DNA from: Zancudomyces culisetae | Taxonomy: Eukaryota > Kickxellomycota > Harpellomycetes > Harpellales > Legeriomycetaceae | DNA: 23,495 nt | Direction of reading: 5' to 3' | Assembly (NCBI GenBank): GCA_001969505.1 | Contig: LSSK01001267.1 | Location: 1-23,495 of the forward strand | In this document: positions 10,103 to 20,603 of the stretch, piece by piece | Numbering within the stretch: position 1 is the stretch's first letter | Layout: each line of letters opens with the position of its first letter | Position numbers and translations under genes: made by a program | The notes under the pieces: model-generated | The model's database searches: none | The model's input: the letters and a program-made list of their open reading frames with translations, nothing else | What the model was told of the DNA's origin: nothing

Positions 10103-11125
10103 TTATTTGCCTGCTTGCTCAACGATTTTGCAATACAATTTTTTCCTCAATCCAAAAAAAAAAAGTGGTAGCTACCCAATCATAATCAGATAATGCAAAC
10201 TTAATCTCGAATATTGTAAATGAGATTCGGTCTTTCTAATCAAACCTATTAACAACAAATAGAATAATTGAACAAGGTTAACTACCAAGTTTTACTACTT
10301 AATTGGAGAGGGCAATAAATATTAGCGTTGGCATCCTCTACACAACCTTGACAATCAGAAGACTCAACTACACTGGATCATACGCTGATACACAACCAGT
10401 AACCCATTAAATCATTTTCACGTTTGTTTGACTCAGCTATCCAAAAGGAAATACCAGGATCCTATTTTGCCATTTTGATATTTAAAGGCAAACAAAAGTT
10501 TTATGAGACACCCTATATAAATTGCTACGAAAGTTATAAAGAAAGAACAAGAAATACTGTGCGTGGGTTACGTACTGGATAATCAAGAGAAAACATTGTT
10601 CGGATATTTAACAACACCTTTGCCCACCTATTGTTCATACAAATTTTTTAAAACTACAGCCTCTCATAGCGTGAAGTATTACTAGGGTAACTATCGAGCA
10701 GAGATCTATTTTATGCGATCAGTTTTTTAAAAAACCCAAATCTAACAAAAGGGCATAAATATCAAAAGTGAATACATAGATATAAACCTCCACAACAGTA
10801 CACTTTTTGAGCGCCGATTGAAGCATCCGAAAGATAACTGCACAAAATACAGTATCTATAGTATCGAAAACAAAGTCCAGATCATTGTATCGATACGTTA
10901 CAACCAGATTTCTACAGTGTTATACCTTCTCATTAAAAGCGATATTTTTTTTGGAGAAAAGAAAAAGAAAGAAAAGGCGCGGAATACATATATACAAATC
11001 AAAACGTAACACTCTCGACATTTTGGATTATTATTCGTACTAAGCACGTTCGCCAAGTTAGCCTGGAGTTTTGAGTACAAAAAAGAAGGGCAATATTTGT
11101 GCTAGTTCAAATAAAAAAAGCTCGC

Positions 11126-11135
11126 TGTATATAAA
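11126..11135 (+). promoter_or_regulatory. TATA-like box overlapping a UGUAUAUA Puf motif, upstream of Puf
   Basis: TATATAAA (11128-11135) lies 127 bp before the Puf ATG, and no other ATG falls between them, which supports both the promoter position and the start codon. The same bases contain TGTATATA (11126-11133), a perfect Pumilio site. It would act in RNA only if transcription starts upstream of it. Confidence 0.35.
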
Positions 11136-11254
11136 TTATAAAAACACAGTAGATCAACAAACTACTTTGCCCAACAAGGGAGATAAAGAGGATATAAACC
11201 CAGTAACTGCAATTGTAGTACTTTTAACTTGTAAAGTAAAAAAGTGAGATAGTT

Positions 11255-14200
11255 ATGGAACAGATATTTATGACGGCATCCAATGGTGCAGAGGTTGGTC
11301 CACAAAGAAATAGGGGTATTAGAGACGCTTCAAACACATTTGCAGCAATGACACACAAGAAAGCTGCATTTAACGAGCGTAGAACCTGTAATAGTAATAG
11401 CTTTAACTTTGTGAATGTGAATAATAGTGGTAGGATAATAGAGGGACAAGAGTTTTACAGGAATATTTTAAACAAAAACTCACTTGACGGTGGATCGGTG
11501 AAAAGCGTAGTGGAAGACAACGAATTTTTTACAGCTCCAAATTCCCAGTATTTATCGACACAAGGCTTTGACGGTTGTGTTTTGAGTAATAGTCATAAAT
11601 TGAGTGATAATTACCCTAAAAACAAAAATCACTGGAGTATGAAAGAGGTTAACCAGAACGGTAATCTTACACACCTTGAAAGAAGTGTTTTCAAAGATAC
11701 CCAAAATATGCCCAGTTTTTTAAGTATAAATCGTGGAGAAACACAAGTATCTCAGCTTGATAGATATGAATTTGGAAGATGGAATGGTGAGGCTTTACGC
11801 GGATCCTTTCCAAACCAGTCTGGCAGCACCAGCATGAACACACACGCACCGCCTGGCATGAGAATGGAAATAGACCAATACGGTTACAATTTACCAGGAA
11901 AGAGAAACGATGTACAGATAATAGATGCCGAAACCGAGAGAGGTGAGTTTGGCTTAGCGCACTTATACAATCCCCTGGTGTCTTGTAAATATAAGGATAG
12001 CAAGGATCACAAAAACGCCGATGTTGATATTGCAAACCTTATGGAGGATGTTGAATTGCTAAATTCAGAACCATATTTGCCTTTTGCCTCCAATACTGAA
12101 AAGTATAGAAGGTATATTGAGGACAGGAAAAACAGCTCGTTTCTTGAAAACATTTATAGCCCTAGAATTTGTAAAGACCAAGGGGTTGTTGACATAAATT
12201 CTACGAGCTATGGTTATAGTAATTATAACCATGTAATTCATCAAAAGACATCAAGCAATGGAAGTTATCCAAACACCATAAAGTATGACGAAATGCCCAA
12301 GATGGACACTCTAGGGGAGCGTGCTATGTTTAACTCAAATCCTAGGAAAGGTGGAGTTAAAGATAAAGGTAGCATCAATGGGCACAATAGCGATGCTGAA
12401 GTGAGGTTTCAACAATCACTATCCTTTGAACCCTCATTTAATATTGATGATGCTATTCATGTCAATGATATTGGGTTAGAGGTCGATAAGGAATATATGA
12501 TGTATAACGATGCTCAACATATGGAGCTTATAAATGAGAAGCACAGATTGGGATCAAATCTAACATTGGGGTATATTAACGGGCATAACGGAGATAATTC
12601 TATTTTTATAAACAATACAAACCGACCAAAAAATAATAATGCCGTGGTTGGAAATGTGAATCCTCAATTTGACACAGGATTCATGCCTAGAGACACCATT
12701 TATAATCTTAATCAGCATATGTTAGGGTATGGCAACCAAAACACGCAAAAGTATTTAAATAACCAATCTTGTGTCTCTTCTCAGCGCCATGGAGGTGCCT
12801 ATGTGCAATATACACCCAGATCAAACAGTTCAACTCTGTCCTCATCAACAGTATCGTCTTGCTCTATACTACTATCAAACCCAGCTTCTGAAAACTGGAG
12901 TAGAGAAAACAGTGTTGATACTGCAGCTGGGTCCTTTATGGAGGATTTAAGCAGAAATTATGGAGAGCAAAAGGAACAAAGTAATGGCTGCGGAACCAAT
13001 TTTCTTTTTAGCAGAGTTAATTCAAAGGGAGAAAACGATGCGGAAAAGATAAAACAGTTGAATAGGCTCATTCATGAAATCAAAAATGCGAAGAACAACA
13101 AAATAGGATTAAGTGAGATTCGTGGATTTGTACTGGGTTTATGCACAGATCAACATGGTTCAAGGTTTATTCAGCAAAAATTGGAAGCGGCCGTAGTGAC
13201 AATTAAACAAAAGGAATTTATATTTGAAGAAATCGTTGCAGAAAAGAACGGTATTTTCCGACTGATGACAGATGTGTTTGGAAACTATGTGATTCAGAAA
13301 TTTATTGAGTGTGGATCACCATCTCAGATAGAAGTAATTTATGAATATATAATTGAAAAAAAACTAGTAACCACATTGTCGCTACAAACATATGGATGCA
13401 GGGTAATCCAAAAGCTAATTAAACATTTGCATCAGCTGAATATGGTGGAAAAACAGATAACCATTATAAATGAGTTTAAGGGTTCGGTGTTCAACTGTGC
13501 AATCGATCAGAATGCAAACCATGTTTTGCAGATGGGAATACAGTACATTCCGCTGAACGCAATTCAATTTATAGCAGAGGAGCTCATAGAAGGCAAAAGG
13601 GGTCAGAATACTGCGAGAAGTTTCAACCAGAGCGATGCTAGAGGCAATGGTAGTGATAGTATGTTCGGAAATGTAGACAAAGACATGGCTGATTTAGCCG
13701 TCCTAGCTATGCATCCATATGGTTGCAGAGTAGTCCAGAGATTGGTGGAGCATGGTAGCGATGGCAGTGGCGATTTTTCGCGGTATAATATGGGATGTGC
13801 AGGCACAATAACAACCACAAGCATGCTTGATAGACTAGCAGAGCAAATATATCCATATATCAGTTCCATGATTGTGGATCAGTACGGAAACTACGTTGTT
13901 CAACACTTGGTACAGTATGGGCATCAGCACCACCGAAAAAAAATACTGTCGCTAATGAACACCAGGATCTACGCCTTTGGCAAACATAAATTCGCCTCAA
14001 ATGTACTTGAATCGGTTATTATATACAGTTCCAAGACTGATTTGCTTTCCCTTCTACTGTCAGAAAATGACATGCTCAAGTGTAACAACAGGAATGGGAC
14101 TCCACTATTGGTGTTGATGGCAAAGGACCAATTCGCCAACTATGTAGTTCAGCGGCTTCTTGATACAAACTTCCCAGAAAACCCCAGGATCATTATTGAT

Positions 14201-14281
14201 TGTCTGATGCCATATCTGAGTCTTCTTAGAAAAAGCAGTTTTGCAAAGAATATAGTTTCCAAGCTGGAATCATTTCAATGA
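11255..14281 (+). CDS. Pumilio/Puf-family mRNA-binding protein, single exon, 1008 aa
   Basis: The N-terminal 600 residues are Asn/Ser-rich and low complexity. The Pumilio homology domain spans about 600-1005 with eight repeats. RNA-contact triplets are R1 S636-R-Q, R2 N677-Y-Q, R3 C715-R-Q, R4 N755-H-Q, R5 C824-R-Q, R6 N879-Y-Q, R7 S915-N-E and R8 N962-Y-Q. This is the same code as human PUM1, so the predicted target is UGUANAUA (family knowledge). Such proteins bind mRNA 3' UTRs in the cytoplasm and recruit deadenylase or repressors. Unusual: the R4-R5 interval is about 69 residues and R5-R6 about 55, against the usual 36-38, so there are roughly 32- and 19-residue Ser/Gly/Asn-rich insertions. 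Both triplets flanking each insertion are intact. No ATG lies between the TATA-like box and this start. AATAAA overlaps the stop codon. Confidence 0.95.
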   Translation: MEQIFMTASNGAEVGPQRNRGIRDASNTFAAMTHKKAAFNERRTCNSNSFNFVNVNNSGRIIEGQEFYRNILNKNSLDGGSVKSVVEDNEFFTAPNSQYLSTQGFDGCVLSNSHKLSDNYPKNKNHWSMKEVNQNGNLTHLERSVFKDTQNMPSFLSINRGETQVSQLDRYEFGRWNGEALRGSFPNQSGSTSMNTHAPPGMRMEIDQYGYNLPGKRNDVQIIDAETERGEFGLAHLYNPLVSCKYKDSKDHKNADVDIANLMEDVELLNSEPYLPFASNTEKYRRYIEDRKNSSFLENIYSPRICKDQGVVDINSTSYGYSNYNHVIHQKTSSNGSYPNTIKYDEMPKMDTLGERAMFNSNPRKGGVKDKGSINGHNSDAEVRFQQSLSFEPSFNIDDAIHVNDIGLEVDKEYMMYNDAQHMELINEKHRLGSNLTLGYINGHNGDNSIFINNTNRPKNNNAVVGNVNPQFDTGFMPRDTIYNLNQHMLGYGNQNTQKYLNNQSCVSSQRHGGAYVQYTPRSNSSTLSSSTVSSCSILLSNPASENWSRENSVDTAAGSFMEDLSRNYGEQKEQSNGCGTNFLFSRVNSKGENDAEKIKQLNRLIHEIKNAKNNKIGLSEIRGFVLGLCTDQHGSRFIQQKLEAAVVTIKQKEFIFEEIVAEKNGIFRLMTDVFGNYVIQKFIECGSPSQIEVIYEYIIEKKLVTTLSLQTYGCRVIQKLIKHLHQLNMVEKQITIINEFKGSVFNCAIDQNANHVLQMGIQYIPLNAIQFIAEELIEGKRGQNTARSFNQSDARGNGSDSMFGNVDKDMADLAVLAMHPYGCRVVQRLVEHGSDGSGDFSRYNMGCAGTITTTSMLDRLAEQIYPYISSMIVDQYGNYVVQHLVQYGHQHHRKKILSLMNTRIYAFGKHKFASNVLESVIIYSSKTDLLSLLLSENDMLKCNNRNGTPLLVLMAKDQFANYVVQRLLDTNFPENPRIIIDCLMPYLSLLRKSSFAKNIVSKLESFQ

Positions 14282-14704
14282 ATAAACAGGCTTTTGGTTT
14301 TTAATTTATTTAGTCAATGTGCTATTAACATGTAATTTTTTTGATATGGTTGTACTATTCTATTTCTTTTACCTAACTTTGACGAAATCACTACTTGAAA
14401 TATAAAATATAAACTTTCTACATGAATCCAAAAAAAAAAAGGAACAAAGTTGCTTTGTGTATGGATAAACTTCCAAGTAGAGTTTTTCGAGGATTCAAGA
14501 ATTGTAGTTTATTACTATTATTCCTCATATTTCCATGTTTTAGGAGTTGAGAGATTGGATTTTAGCAACTTGGATATTGGAAAAATTGTCATGACACAGC
14601 CAACTGGGTAGCAAATATCTTCCTTTATTTCATTTAAATGACAAAAAAAAAAGGTAAAAGAACAAGTAAATTTGAGAGAGCGATATCAAAAAATATAACA
14701 AGAA
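14282..14704. other. Short convergent intergenic region, Puf and PRE5 3' ends
   Basis: AT-rich 3' flanks. A minus-strand AATAAA at 14624-14629 lies about 76 nt after the PRE5 stop codon and is a plausible poly(A) signal. Nothing else is recognised. Confidence 0.6.
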
Positions 14705-16171
14705 TTACTCGGCATCGTCGACAGGCATGCTGTTGTTTGAAGAAATATTATCCTCAAGCAAATCCAGATATTTTTGTGTGTCCTCACCATCAACAATTGT
14801 AAAGTCAGTGTTGCTGTCAATGTAGGAAATAGTGATATTATTACAATCAAGATGCTTGTCTTGGGGCAATGTGTCCCTTAATGCCTTTAGGCCATGAATA
14901 ATAAGATCGTTGGTGGAAGCTGAGCAATCACCACTGCCATTATCATTAGCAAATGATTGATAGTGGCGTTCCAAGTATGTCCTCGCAGTTTGAGACCGTG
15001 AACCGATTGAATAGGCATAGTATTCGGAAATTATCCCAGAAGGACTGAATTCAAACAAATGAGGACCCGTGGAGTCTTTTCCAATAGCCAGCAAACCCAC
15101 GCCATAAGGCCTGCCTCCATAGGATTGTGTATTTTTTTGCGCCTCTATAAATCAAAGTCATAGGATGTAATGGTATTGTGATTTTATAAAAGATGATGGG
15201 TCTGGCCTAAAAGGGTGCACAAATGTGAAGAAGAAAAAAAAGAAAAACAAGAAAAAAGGATATGAAATCTTACTTGTTCCAATTGCATCCATAGCTCTGT
15301 TTACTGGTTGTGGTCGATCATAGACTATACGGTACTTCATGGCCTCGTTTCTTAAATAGTTGCTAAAAACAAAAGTATTCAAATATATGCATACATATTT
15401 AGCTTTACTCGATGTTAGTCCGAAATAAAACAAATAGTAAATTTGCTAGTAAACAGAATTCCTTTGAGAAATAAATATTCGAGATTGTTGTAAAAAGCAT
15501 ATATCTATAAAGTATAGCTATGGTACCTTAATATTCTGGCATCTGAGGTCAATCCAGCGATCGCCACACCCATATGTGAATCTATTTTGAAGATCTTTTT
15601 CTGGTAGCTGGCCAGCTTCTCATCGGGAGATCTCTACAAATATGAATTTGAATTAATACCATTGATGAGAACAAAGAGAGGGATTAAATCATATTCATCC
15701 GTATATTGGAATTTGATTTGAATTTGAACTTTTGCCCTTTTCTTCCCAATCACCACTTGGTATCATGACTATATCAACCCCCCCCTCACCTCCGTCCGAA
15801 AACAAAGATAGAAAGCCAAATGCGCACGTCATAGTGTTTATAAATAAAAAGTGAAGAAAACATTGATGTACAAACCTTCAATCCGATCAACACAGCACTG
15901 GTTGCCGACCTTAATCCAACTACAGCCGAGCCCTGTTTTACTGCTTCGGTAGCATACTCGACTTGGAAAATCCGTCCCTGTGGACTCCAGGTTGTAGCAT
16001 CATTATCGTACTGATTTCGAAACTAAATGTATGATTGATATAGTATTAGTATTACTGTGAGATTGGTGTGTAGTGGCTGGATTGTGCTTAAACAATCTTG
16101 CGAGCTGAAAACCACATACAGATATTACATGCCTATTAATAAAAAATATAGCGCTGAAGTAGTTTTACCAT
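14705..16171 (-). CDS. PRE5: 20S proteasome subunit alpha-6 (PRE5/PSMA1), 5 exons
   Basis: Exons 16169-16171 (ATG only), 15876-16022, 15527-15633, 15274-15362 and 14705-15144 total 786 nt, 261 aa plus TAA; human PSMA1 is 263. Introns are 146, 242, 164 and 129 nt; all junction phases agree, and intron 1 has a TACTAAT branch point. The start [20 protein letters not shown] is the alpha-subunit signature, with the alpha-6 opening FRNQYD. It continues with [59 protein letters not shown] and [11 protein letters not shown], all alpha-6 landmarks, then an acidic Ser/Asp tail. Role: a structural outer-ring subunit without a catalytic Thr; it forms the gate and the 19S docking surface in nucleus and cytosol. 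The start Met is fixed by the ATG|GTAAAA donor. It follows the homeobox gene in the same direction. I looked for the yeast PACE element (GGTGGCAAA) upstream and saw none. Confidence 0.96.
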
Positions 16172-16528
16172 GTTATTGTGGTCGTTGAGTCAAATCTGAA
16201 GGGTAGACCTTGAATGATATTTTTGTTGTTGGTACAAAAGATTAGTATTTAAAAGCTAGTTTCGAAAAGCTATTTGTAATTTCAGTTTTAGCTAGCAAAC
16301 ACCCGTTTTTTCTTTTTTTTCTTTTTTTTTTGTTTTTGTTTTGAGGTTTGTGGGGGAGGGGGGATTATAATTACCAGGAGGAGGATTTTTGTTTACTTTT
16401 AGGTAGAGAAAAAAAAATGTGATGACGTTGGCATTCAATTCCCCGAAATACTAAATCTTGTTGATGGTAATTGATGAATTTGTTATTTTCCACACAAAAC
16501 CCACACAAAACCCACACTACTAAAAAAA

Positions 16529-16560
16529 ACATAAAAACATAAAAACATAAAAACATAAAA
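16529..16560. repeat. (ACATAAAA)4 minisatellite
   Basis: Four perfect 8-bp units, preceded by two CCACACAAAAC-type units near 16489-16515. Confidence 0.85.
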
Positions 16561-16618
16561 ACAAAAAACTTGTTTTAAATAAAAGGCAAGAAAAAACTAC
16601 TATTTTTCTTGCTTTTGC

Positions 16619-16654
16619 TCTTACTCTTACTCTTACTCTTACTCTTACTCTTAC
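16619..16654. repeat. (TCTTAC)6 microsatellite
   Basis: Six perfect hexamers followed by degenerate copies. A 15-nt stretch at 16963-16977 (AGAGTAAGAGTAAGA) is its exact reverse complement. Confidence 0.9.
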
Positions 16655-16812
16655 TCTTGCTGTTACTGTTGTTCTTGCACTTGTTCAGCAGACGTTAGAA
16701 AGTCAGTTATGACACGTTTGAACCGATGGATAAAAGTGAAGCTGGTAAAGTAATATCAAAAGACGTTGTAAACAAGGGAAGGTCAAGGTTAAAGCGGAGC
16801 TTATGCACTTGA

Positions 16813-16852
16813 GAAAAGAAAAGAAAAGAAAAGAAAAGAAAAGAAAAGAAAA
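16813..16852. repeat. (GAAAA)8 microsatellite
   Basis: Eight purine-only pentamers, between the two complementary TCTTAC/GTAAGA arms. Confidence 0.9.
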
Positions 16853-17117
16853 GGAGGGAGAGTGTGACTTTAACTTTGGCAGTGACTAACATGCGTTAAT
16901 GAGAATATATTAAGCTGTATTCAAAAAAAAATAATAGTAGTGATATATGCAAGCAAAAATGAAGAGTAAGAGTAAGAAAAATAAATTAAAAAAACCAACA
17001 AGAAAGGAAATAAATTAATACAAGGGGGGGTTCAGAAAGTTTCCTTTCCTTTCATTTCATTTTAAGGAGTTAAATAGTGGCGAAAGGGAAGCGTGAAGGA
17101 GAGAATAAGAAAAAAAA

Positions 17118-18225
17118 CTAAGGGTAGAAAAACGAGTGGTGAATATTGGAAAAAGGGTTTCCAAAGGGAGATTGGGCGTAATCAACGGAGTGAGAGACAG
17201 GGTGGTTCGAAAAGTGGGTAAGAGAATTAGAAGCAGTTAAAGGGACAGGAGAGGATATGGACAAGGAGTTGGGTAAGGGTAGTGGGATAGATAGAGGTAG
17301 AGATAAGGGGATAGGATTACAGGCGTTATTATTAGAAGAAGTACTGGTAGTGGGGTTTGCAGAGGGGTTTGAGTTAAAAGAGTTTGAATTTAGCGAATTA
17401 TTTGGTACAAGTAACAAAGGGTTTGAATTGGCAGAAAGAGGTAAGCCAGGAGTAGGAATTGCGGGAGTGTCAGGAGAACAGAAAGCGTGGGGAGCAGCAT
17501 TGTATGAAGAGAAACCGAGAAGATCGGAGGGGTTAGTGTTGAGGTGTAAAGGTAAATGGGAGGGATGATCAGGGTCGGTGTTCTGGCGACTGAGGCGTAG
17601 TGGTTGGATACCGGGCCGAGAGTTAGTCTGTTGGAGAGAAAGACGAGAATGGTTATTTGAGGGAGGATTGGCGGAATTAAGATGAGTGTTTTGGTTTTGG
17701 TTTTGGTTTTGATTTTGGTTTTGGTTTTGATTTTGGTTTTGGTTTTGATTTTGGTTTTGGTTTTGATTTTGGTTTTGGTTTTGGTTTTGGTTTTGGTTTT
17801 GATTTGGATTCGCAGAGGGGAGAGTAGCACCAGAAAGCAACAAAAAGTTATTTGAAGTGAGGTTTGGGTGGATAGAAGGATTAAATTTGTAGTTGTAATA
17901 GCCTTGGTAAGGAGTATCTTTATTTAGAATGGGCTGGCCAATGTTAAACGAGGAAGCTGGGTTGTTAATAGCATTGCCATTCATAGTCATGTTGTTTGGA
18001 TAGTTGTACTCATTGACGGGAGAAACCATCATTCCATCAAATCTATCATCATAAATTAGAGTGTTTTCTTGGTACATTTTCATTTGCATTTGTTGCATCT
18101 GTTGGGCTTGTTGGAGTTTTTGTAGATGTTGCATCTGCTGTGTTTGGTTGAAGTTTTGATAGGAATGTTGCTGTTGTTGTTGCTGTTGTGGTTGCTGTTG
18201 TTGCTGTTGATGTGGTTGTTGCTGT

Positions 18226-18260
<35 letters not shown>

Positions 18261-19016
18261 GTGTTGCTGTTGTGGTTGCTGGTGTATTTGTTGAGAGCGA
18301 GACTGATATTGCTGAGGATGTATTTGTCCTGTAGCAATCATAGATTCGCCAGTGTTACCACCACCAATACCAATATCATTTCCACTACTATTTTTATCTG
18401 CGTTATTATTAGCAGACAGGTTTGCAATGCTGCTTTTACTGCTCGAGTTTGCAATGGCTCTTTCTTCCATATTAATTGGCTGGATTTGTACAATAGTTGT
18501 TTCGCCCATTTCGCTTTTAAGATTACTGTTTGTATGAGTATTAGAGTTTGAAAGTTCTATATTTAAATTCCTCTCTGTATCTATCTTGCTATTAAGATTA
18601 GAATGTGATCGACCAAGTTCATTGCCAATACCTCCATTATTATCAAGTTTAGTGTCATTATCGTTATTTCCTGTGTTATCGTTGTCGTTTTTAGCTGTTT
18701 TTCCTTTCTTTTTTTCTCTTTCCAGCTGTCTTCGTCGTTTCATTTCCTTTTCTTTAGCTCTTCTATTCTGGAACCATACCTGAACCGCCCGTACTGTCAT
18801 CCCCAACTTGACTGAATATTCGTATCGCTGTTCTGATGTGGGTTTTTTGTTGTTGCAGAACACCCTTTCTAGAAACTGGAACTGATTATTCGTTGTTCTT
18901 TTCCGATGTTTTACTTTATACGGATCGTATTCCATCTGTTTCATAGTATTCATGTTGTTTTTTTTGGCGTTGTAGCACGTAAATTGCGCTTTGCGCACTT
19001 TTTCTTCTTGTTCCAT
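17118..19016 (-). CDS. Homeodomain transcription factor with polyGln and Asn-Gln tracts, 632 aa
   Basis: A single open frame. The homeodomain is at about residues 34-93: R38 (HD position 5), L49 (16) and F53 (20), then W81-F82-Q83-N84-R85-R86, i.e. W48, F49, Q50, N51 and R53 of the standard numbering, so helix 3 is intact. A basic run (KRRRQLEREKKK) follows and may act as a nuclear signal. The rest is low complexity: Asn/Ser-rich to about 230, polyGln about 236-283, (Asn-Gln)19 or so at about 404-441, then a Ser/Asn/Pro-rich tail. The KHRKRTT arm and RAVQVWFQNRRAK resemble fungal Hoy1/Pho2-type homeodomains (family knowledge), but I cannot name an orthologue. ATG 19016 precedes the domain by only 33 residues. 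There is at least 4.4 kb of gene-free upstream sequence. PRE5 lies downstream in tandem. An intron in the low-complexity part cannot be excluded. Confidence 0.92.
17692..17809 (-). repeat. In-frame CCAAAA-type hexamer array with 18-bp super-repeat, encodes (Asn-Gln)n
   Basis: On the plus strand the units are TTTTGG and TTTTGA, arranged as TTTTGATTTTGGTTTTGG repeated about four times and then a pure TTTTGG run. Asn codons alternate AAC/AAT while Gln stays CAA. The array keeps the homeobox frame open. Confidence 0.9.
18166..18290 (-). repeat. CAG/CAA array encoding polyGln in the homeobox gene
   Basis: Mixed CAA and CAG codons interrupted by His and Pro codons. The antisense strand reads as a leucine-rich open frame, which is a shadow. 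Confidence 0.9.
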
Positions 19017-19024
19017 TTCTCGAA

Positions 19025-19071
19025 CTTTATATCTTTTTATATCTATATCTATATCTATACCTATATATATA
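19025..19071. repeat. (ATATCT)n/(AT)n tract in the homeobox 5' flank
   Basis: Several ATATCT units run into an AT run, 9-55 bp upstream of the homeobox ATG, so probably in the 5' UTR or core promoter. Confidence 0.8.
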
Positions 19072-19515
19072 TGACTAACTATATAGACTCTAGATAATAT
19101 TAAAATCTACAAATCACTTCTTTTTTTTCCTGTTTCGTATGACTAATTATGTGCGTATATTCAAAAAAAATATTTTCCATAAAACTGATAATTCCTACAC
19201 CTTTATTCAATTTTTGGCGTTTATCTTTCTTGCTTATTGTTTTCTTGTATTAATGTCGTTAAAAAAAAAGCAGTGTTGTGTTGTAGTTGGTTCCTTATAA
19301 AAATAATCTTGAGTAGGTTATTGTGTTTAGTAAAGTCTTGGAAGCCCTAATTATCTCTAGAAAGCAAAAATAATTCGTTAAATATATTCTAGTTGTCCTT
19401 TAACTCCAAACACTCGTTATCCAATTTCCCATATATATTTATATACACGATTTATCCCTACGAATACTAAAACACGTTGCCAAGTCTTTTTGGTGTTGTA
19501 TTTACTTGCACGTTT

Positions 19516-19530
19516 ACGTTTGCCAAACGT
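19516..19530. promoter_or_regulatory. Perfect 15-bp odd palindrome ACGTTTG-C-CAAACGT
   Basis: Seven-base arms around a single central C, about 500 bp upstream of the homeobox ATG. A dimeric-factor site is plausible; the factor is unknown. Confidence 0.35.
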
Positions 19531-20219
19531 CAGTGTTATCACTTTAACTTGTAGTTGTAATTGCTGCTTTAATAACTGTTGTTGTAACTGCTAGTTCTTT
19601 CTGCAGTCGTTGTCGTTGTTTGCATAAATGTATTTTGTTCTTATTTGTCTTGATAAGCTACTAATCCCTAATATTTCTCGATTGACGTGTAAGTTGTAAA
19701 TAAACTATATATTGTTGATACGTTAGATGGTTTGTCTTCAACAAGTGTATATACGTTGTTATCTTGTTACAAAAGTTGTGTTTATTCGCTAGAATAATGT
19801 CCAATACAGTGCTGATGTATATTCTACTATAGAAATTGCTGGTTTTCTTGATAATTTGTATGTTATTATTGCCATTAATTAAATCAAACTGATAAAGCAA
19901 TGTTGTGAAAGTGTTGATAGAAAAAATTAGAGCATTAATAAGCTCAATGGTCATCACTGTATGTTTATATTCAATTTCCTTTTTTTTTTAACGTTGTATT
20001 TTTTCATAATATTTTTTCAAGTACTTGTGATGATTCTAGGAAAAAAAATATATAAAAAAAGTGCCACATCTTTAACTTACCTTTTTACAATCCAATTAGC
20101 TCAAACTTTTTTGAATGGATAGTTTTATCGTTGGCAATTAAATTATTGCAAAAATAAAAACCGGTGGTTATTTTTTGTTTTTAGGAAAAAGGGATAATGA
20201 CCAAAGAGAAATGGACTTG

Positions 20220-20603
20220 GACCGGTGACAAATTTCGATACAATAATTTTCTAATATTTTCTAATAATTATTTTCAATATCAGTATTCAGCATTACAATG
20301 TTGTATTAAATAAAAGAATAAAAAAATAAAAACTGAAAAATTATTAGATTAAGGAATGGGTGGGCAAGTTCATAATAACTTTTGTAAGGCTGAGAAGAAA
20401 TAGGGAAGGGTGGTTGGTGAGTAACCTGTAATCTTTACTGTTTCATCGTATCTATCTTTTGCTTTTACAAATTATTTTTTTTTCTTGTATAATTTGGTTA
20501 ATAAATCATTTTATTTTATAGGAATACTCACAAAAACTCCGGTAAAAAATGATTTAAAATATGACCGGTGACAAAACTCCTTAATTTCTTTAATAATTAT
20601 TTT
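20220..20603. repeat. Diverged direct repeat, two copies
   Basis: GACCGGTGACAAA (20220-20232 and 20563-20575) is followed in each copy by TAATAATTATTTT (20262-20274 and 20591-20603). The two conserved blocks are 29 and 15 nt apart. Confidence 0.6.

Larger units (their letters stand above)
7457..11254. other. Long divergent intergenic region, I9 inhibitor to Puf
   Basis: No gene supported. It holds the promoters of the I9 gene and of Puf. Visible elements: a G7 run (7575-7581), a (CA)n(TC)n microsatellite (8458-8491), T-rich runs near 8820, a 14-bp direct repeat (8692-8705 and 9171-9184), the inverted repeat ATGGGC-TG-GCCCAT (8687-8700), a forkhead-like TTGTTTAT cluster (9757-10102) and a TATA-like site at 11128. 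Open frames at 7966-8199, 9145-9348 and 9855-10043 have no recognisable domain; the first two lack ATG starts. Confidence 0.6.
16172..17117. other. Repeat-rich spacer: homeobox 3' flank and PRE5 promoter
   Basis: No gene. It contains T-rich runs near 16311-16342, G runs (16352-16363, 17024-17030), (ACATAAAA)4, (TCTTAC)6 and (GAAAA)8 tracts. It must hold the PRE5 promoter and the homeobox poly(A) site; neither is obvious. Confidence 0.7.

Noticed and set aside
10385-10590. Plus-strand open frame of about 60 codons upstream of Puf
   Set aside because: Stop-to-stop length is typical of chance, and no splice signals or domain were seen.
17390-17830. 146-codon minus-strand Thr-Lys repeat ORF
   Set aside because: Alternative frame of the Asn-Gln hexamer array inside the homeobox gene.
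18126-18551. 141-codon plus-strand Leu-rich ORF
   Set aside because: Antisense shadow of the polyGln array in the homeobox gene.
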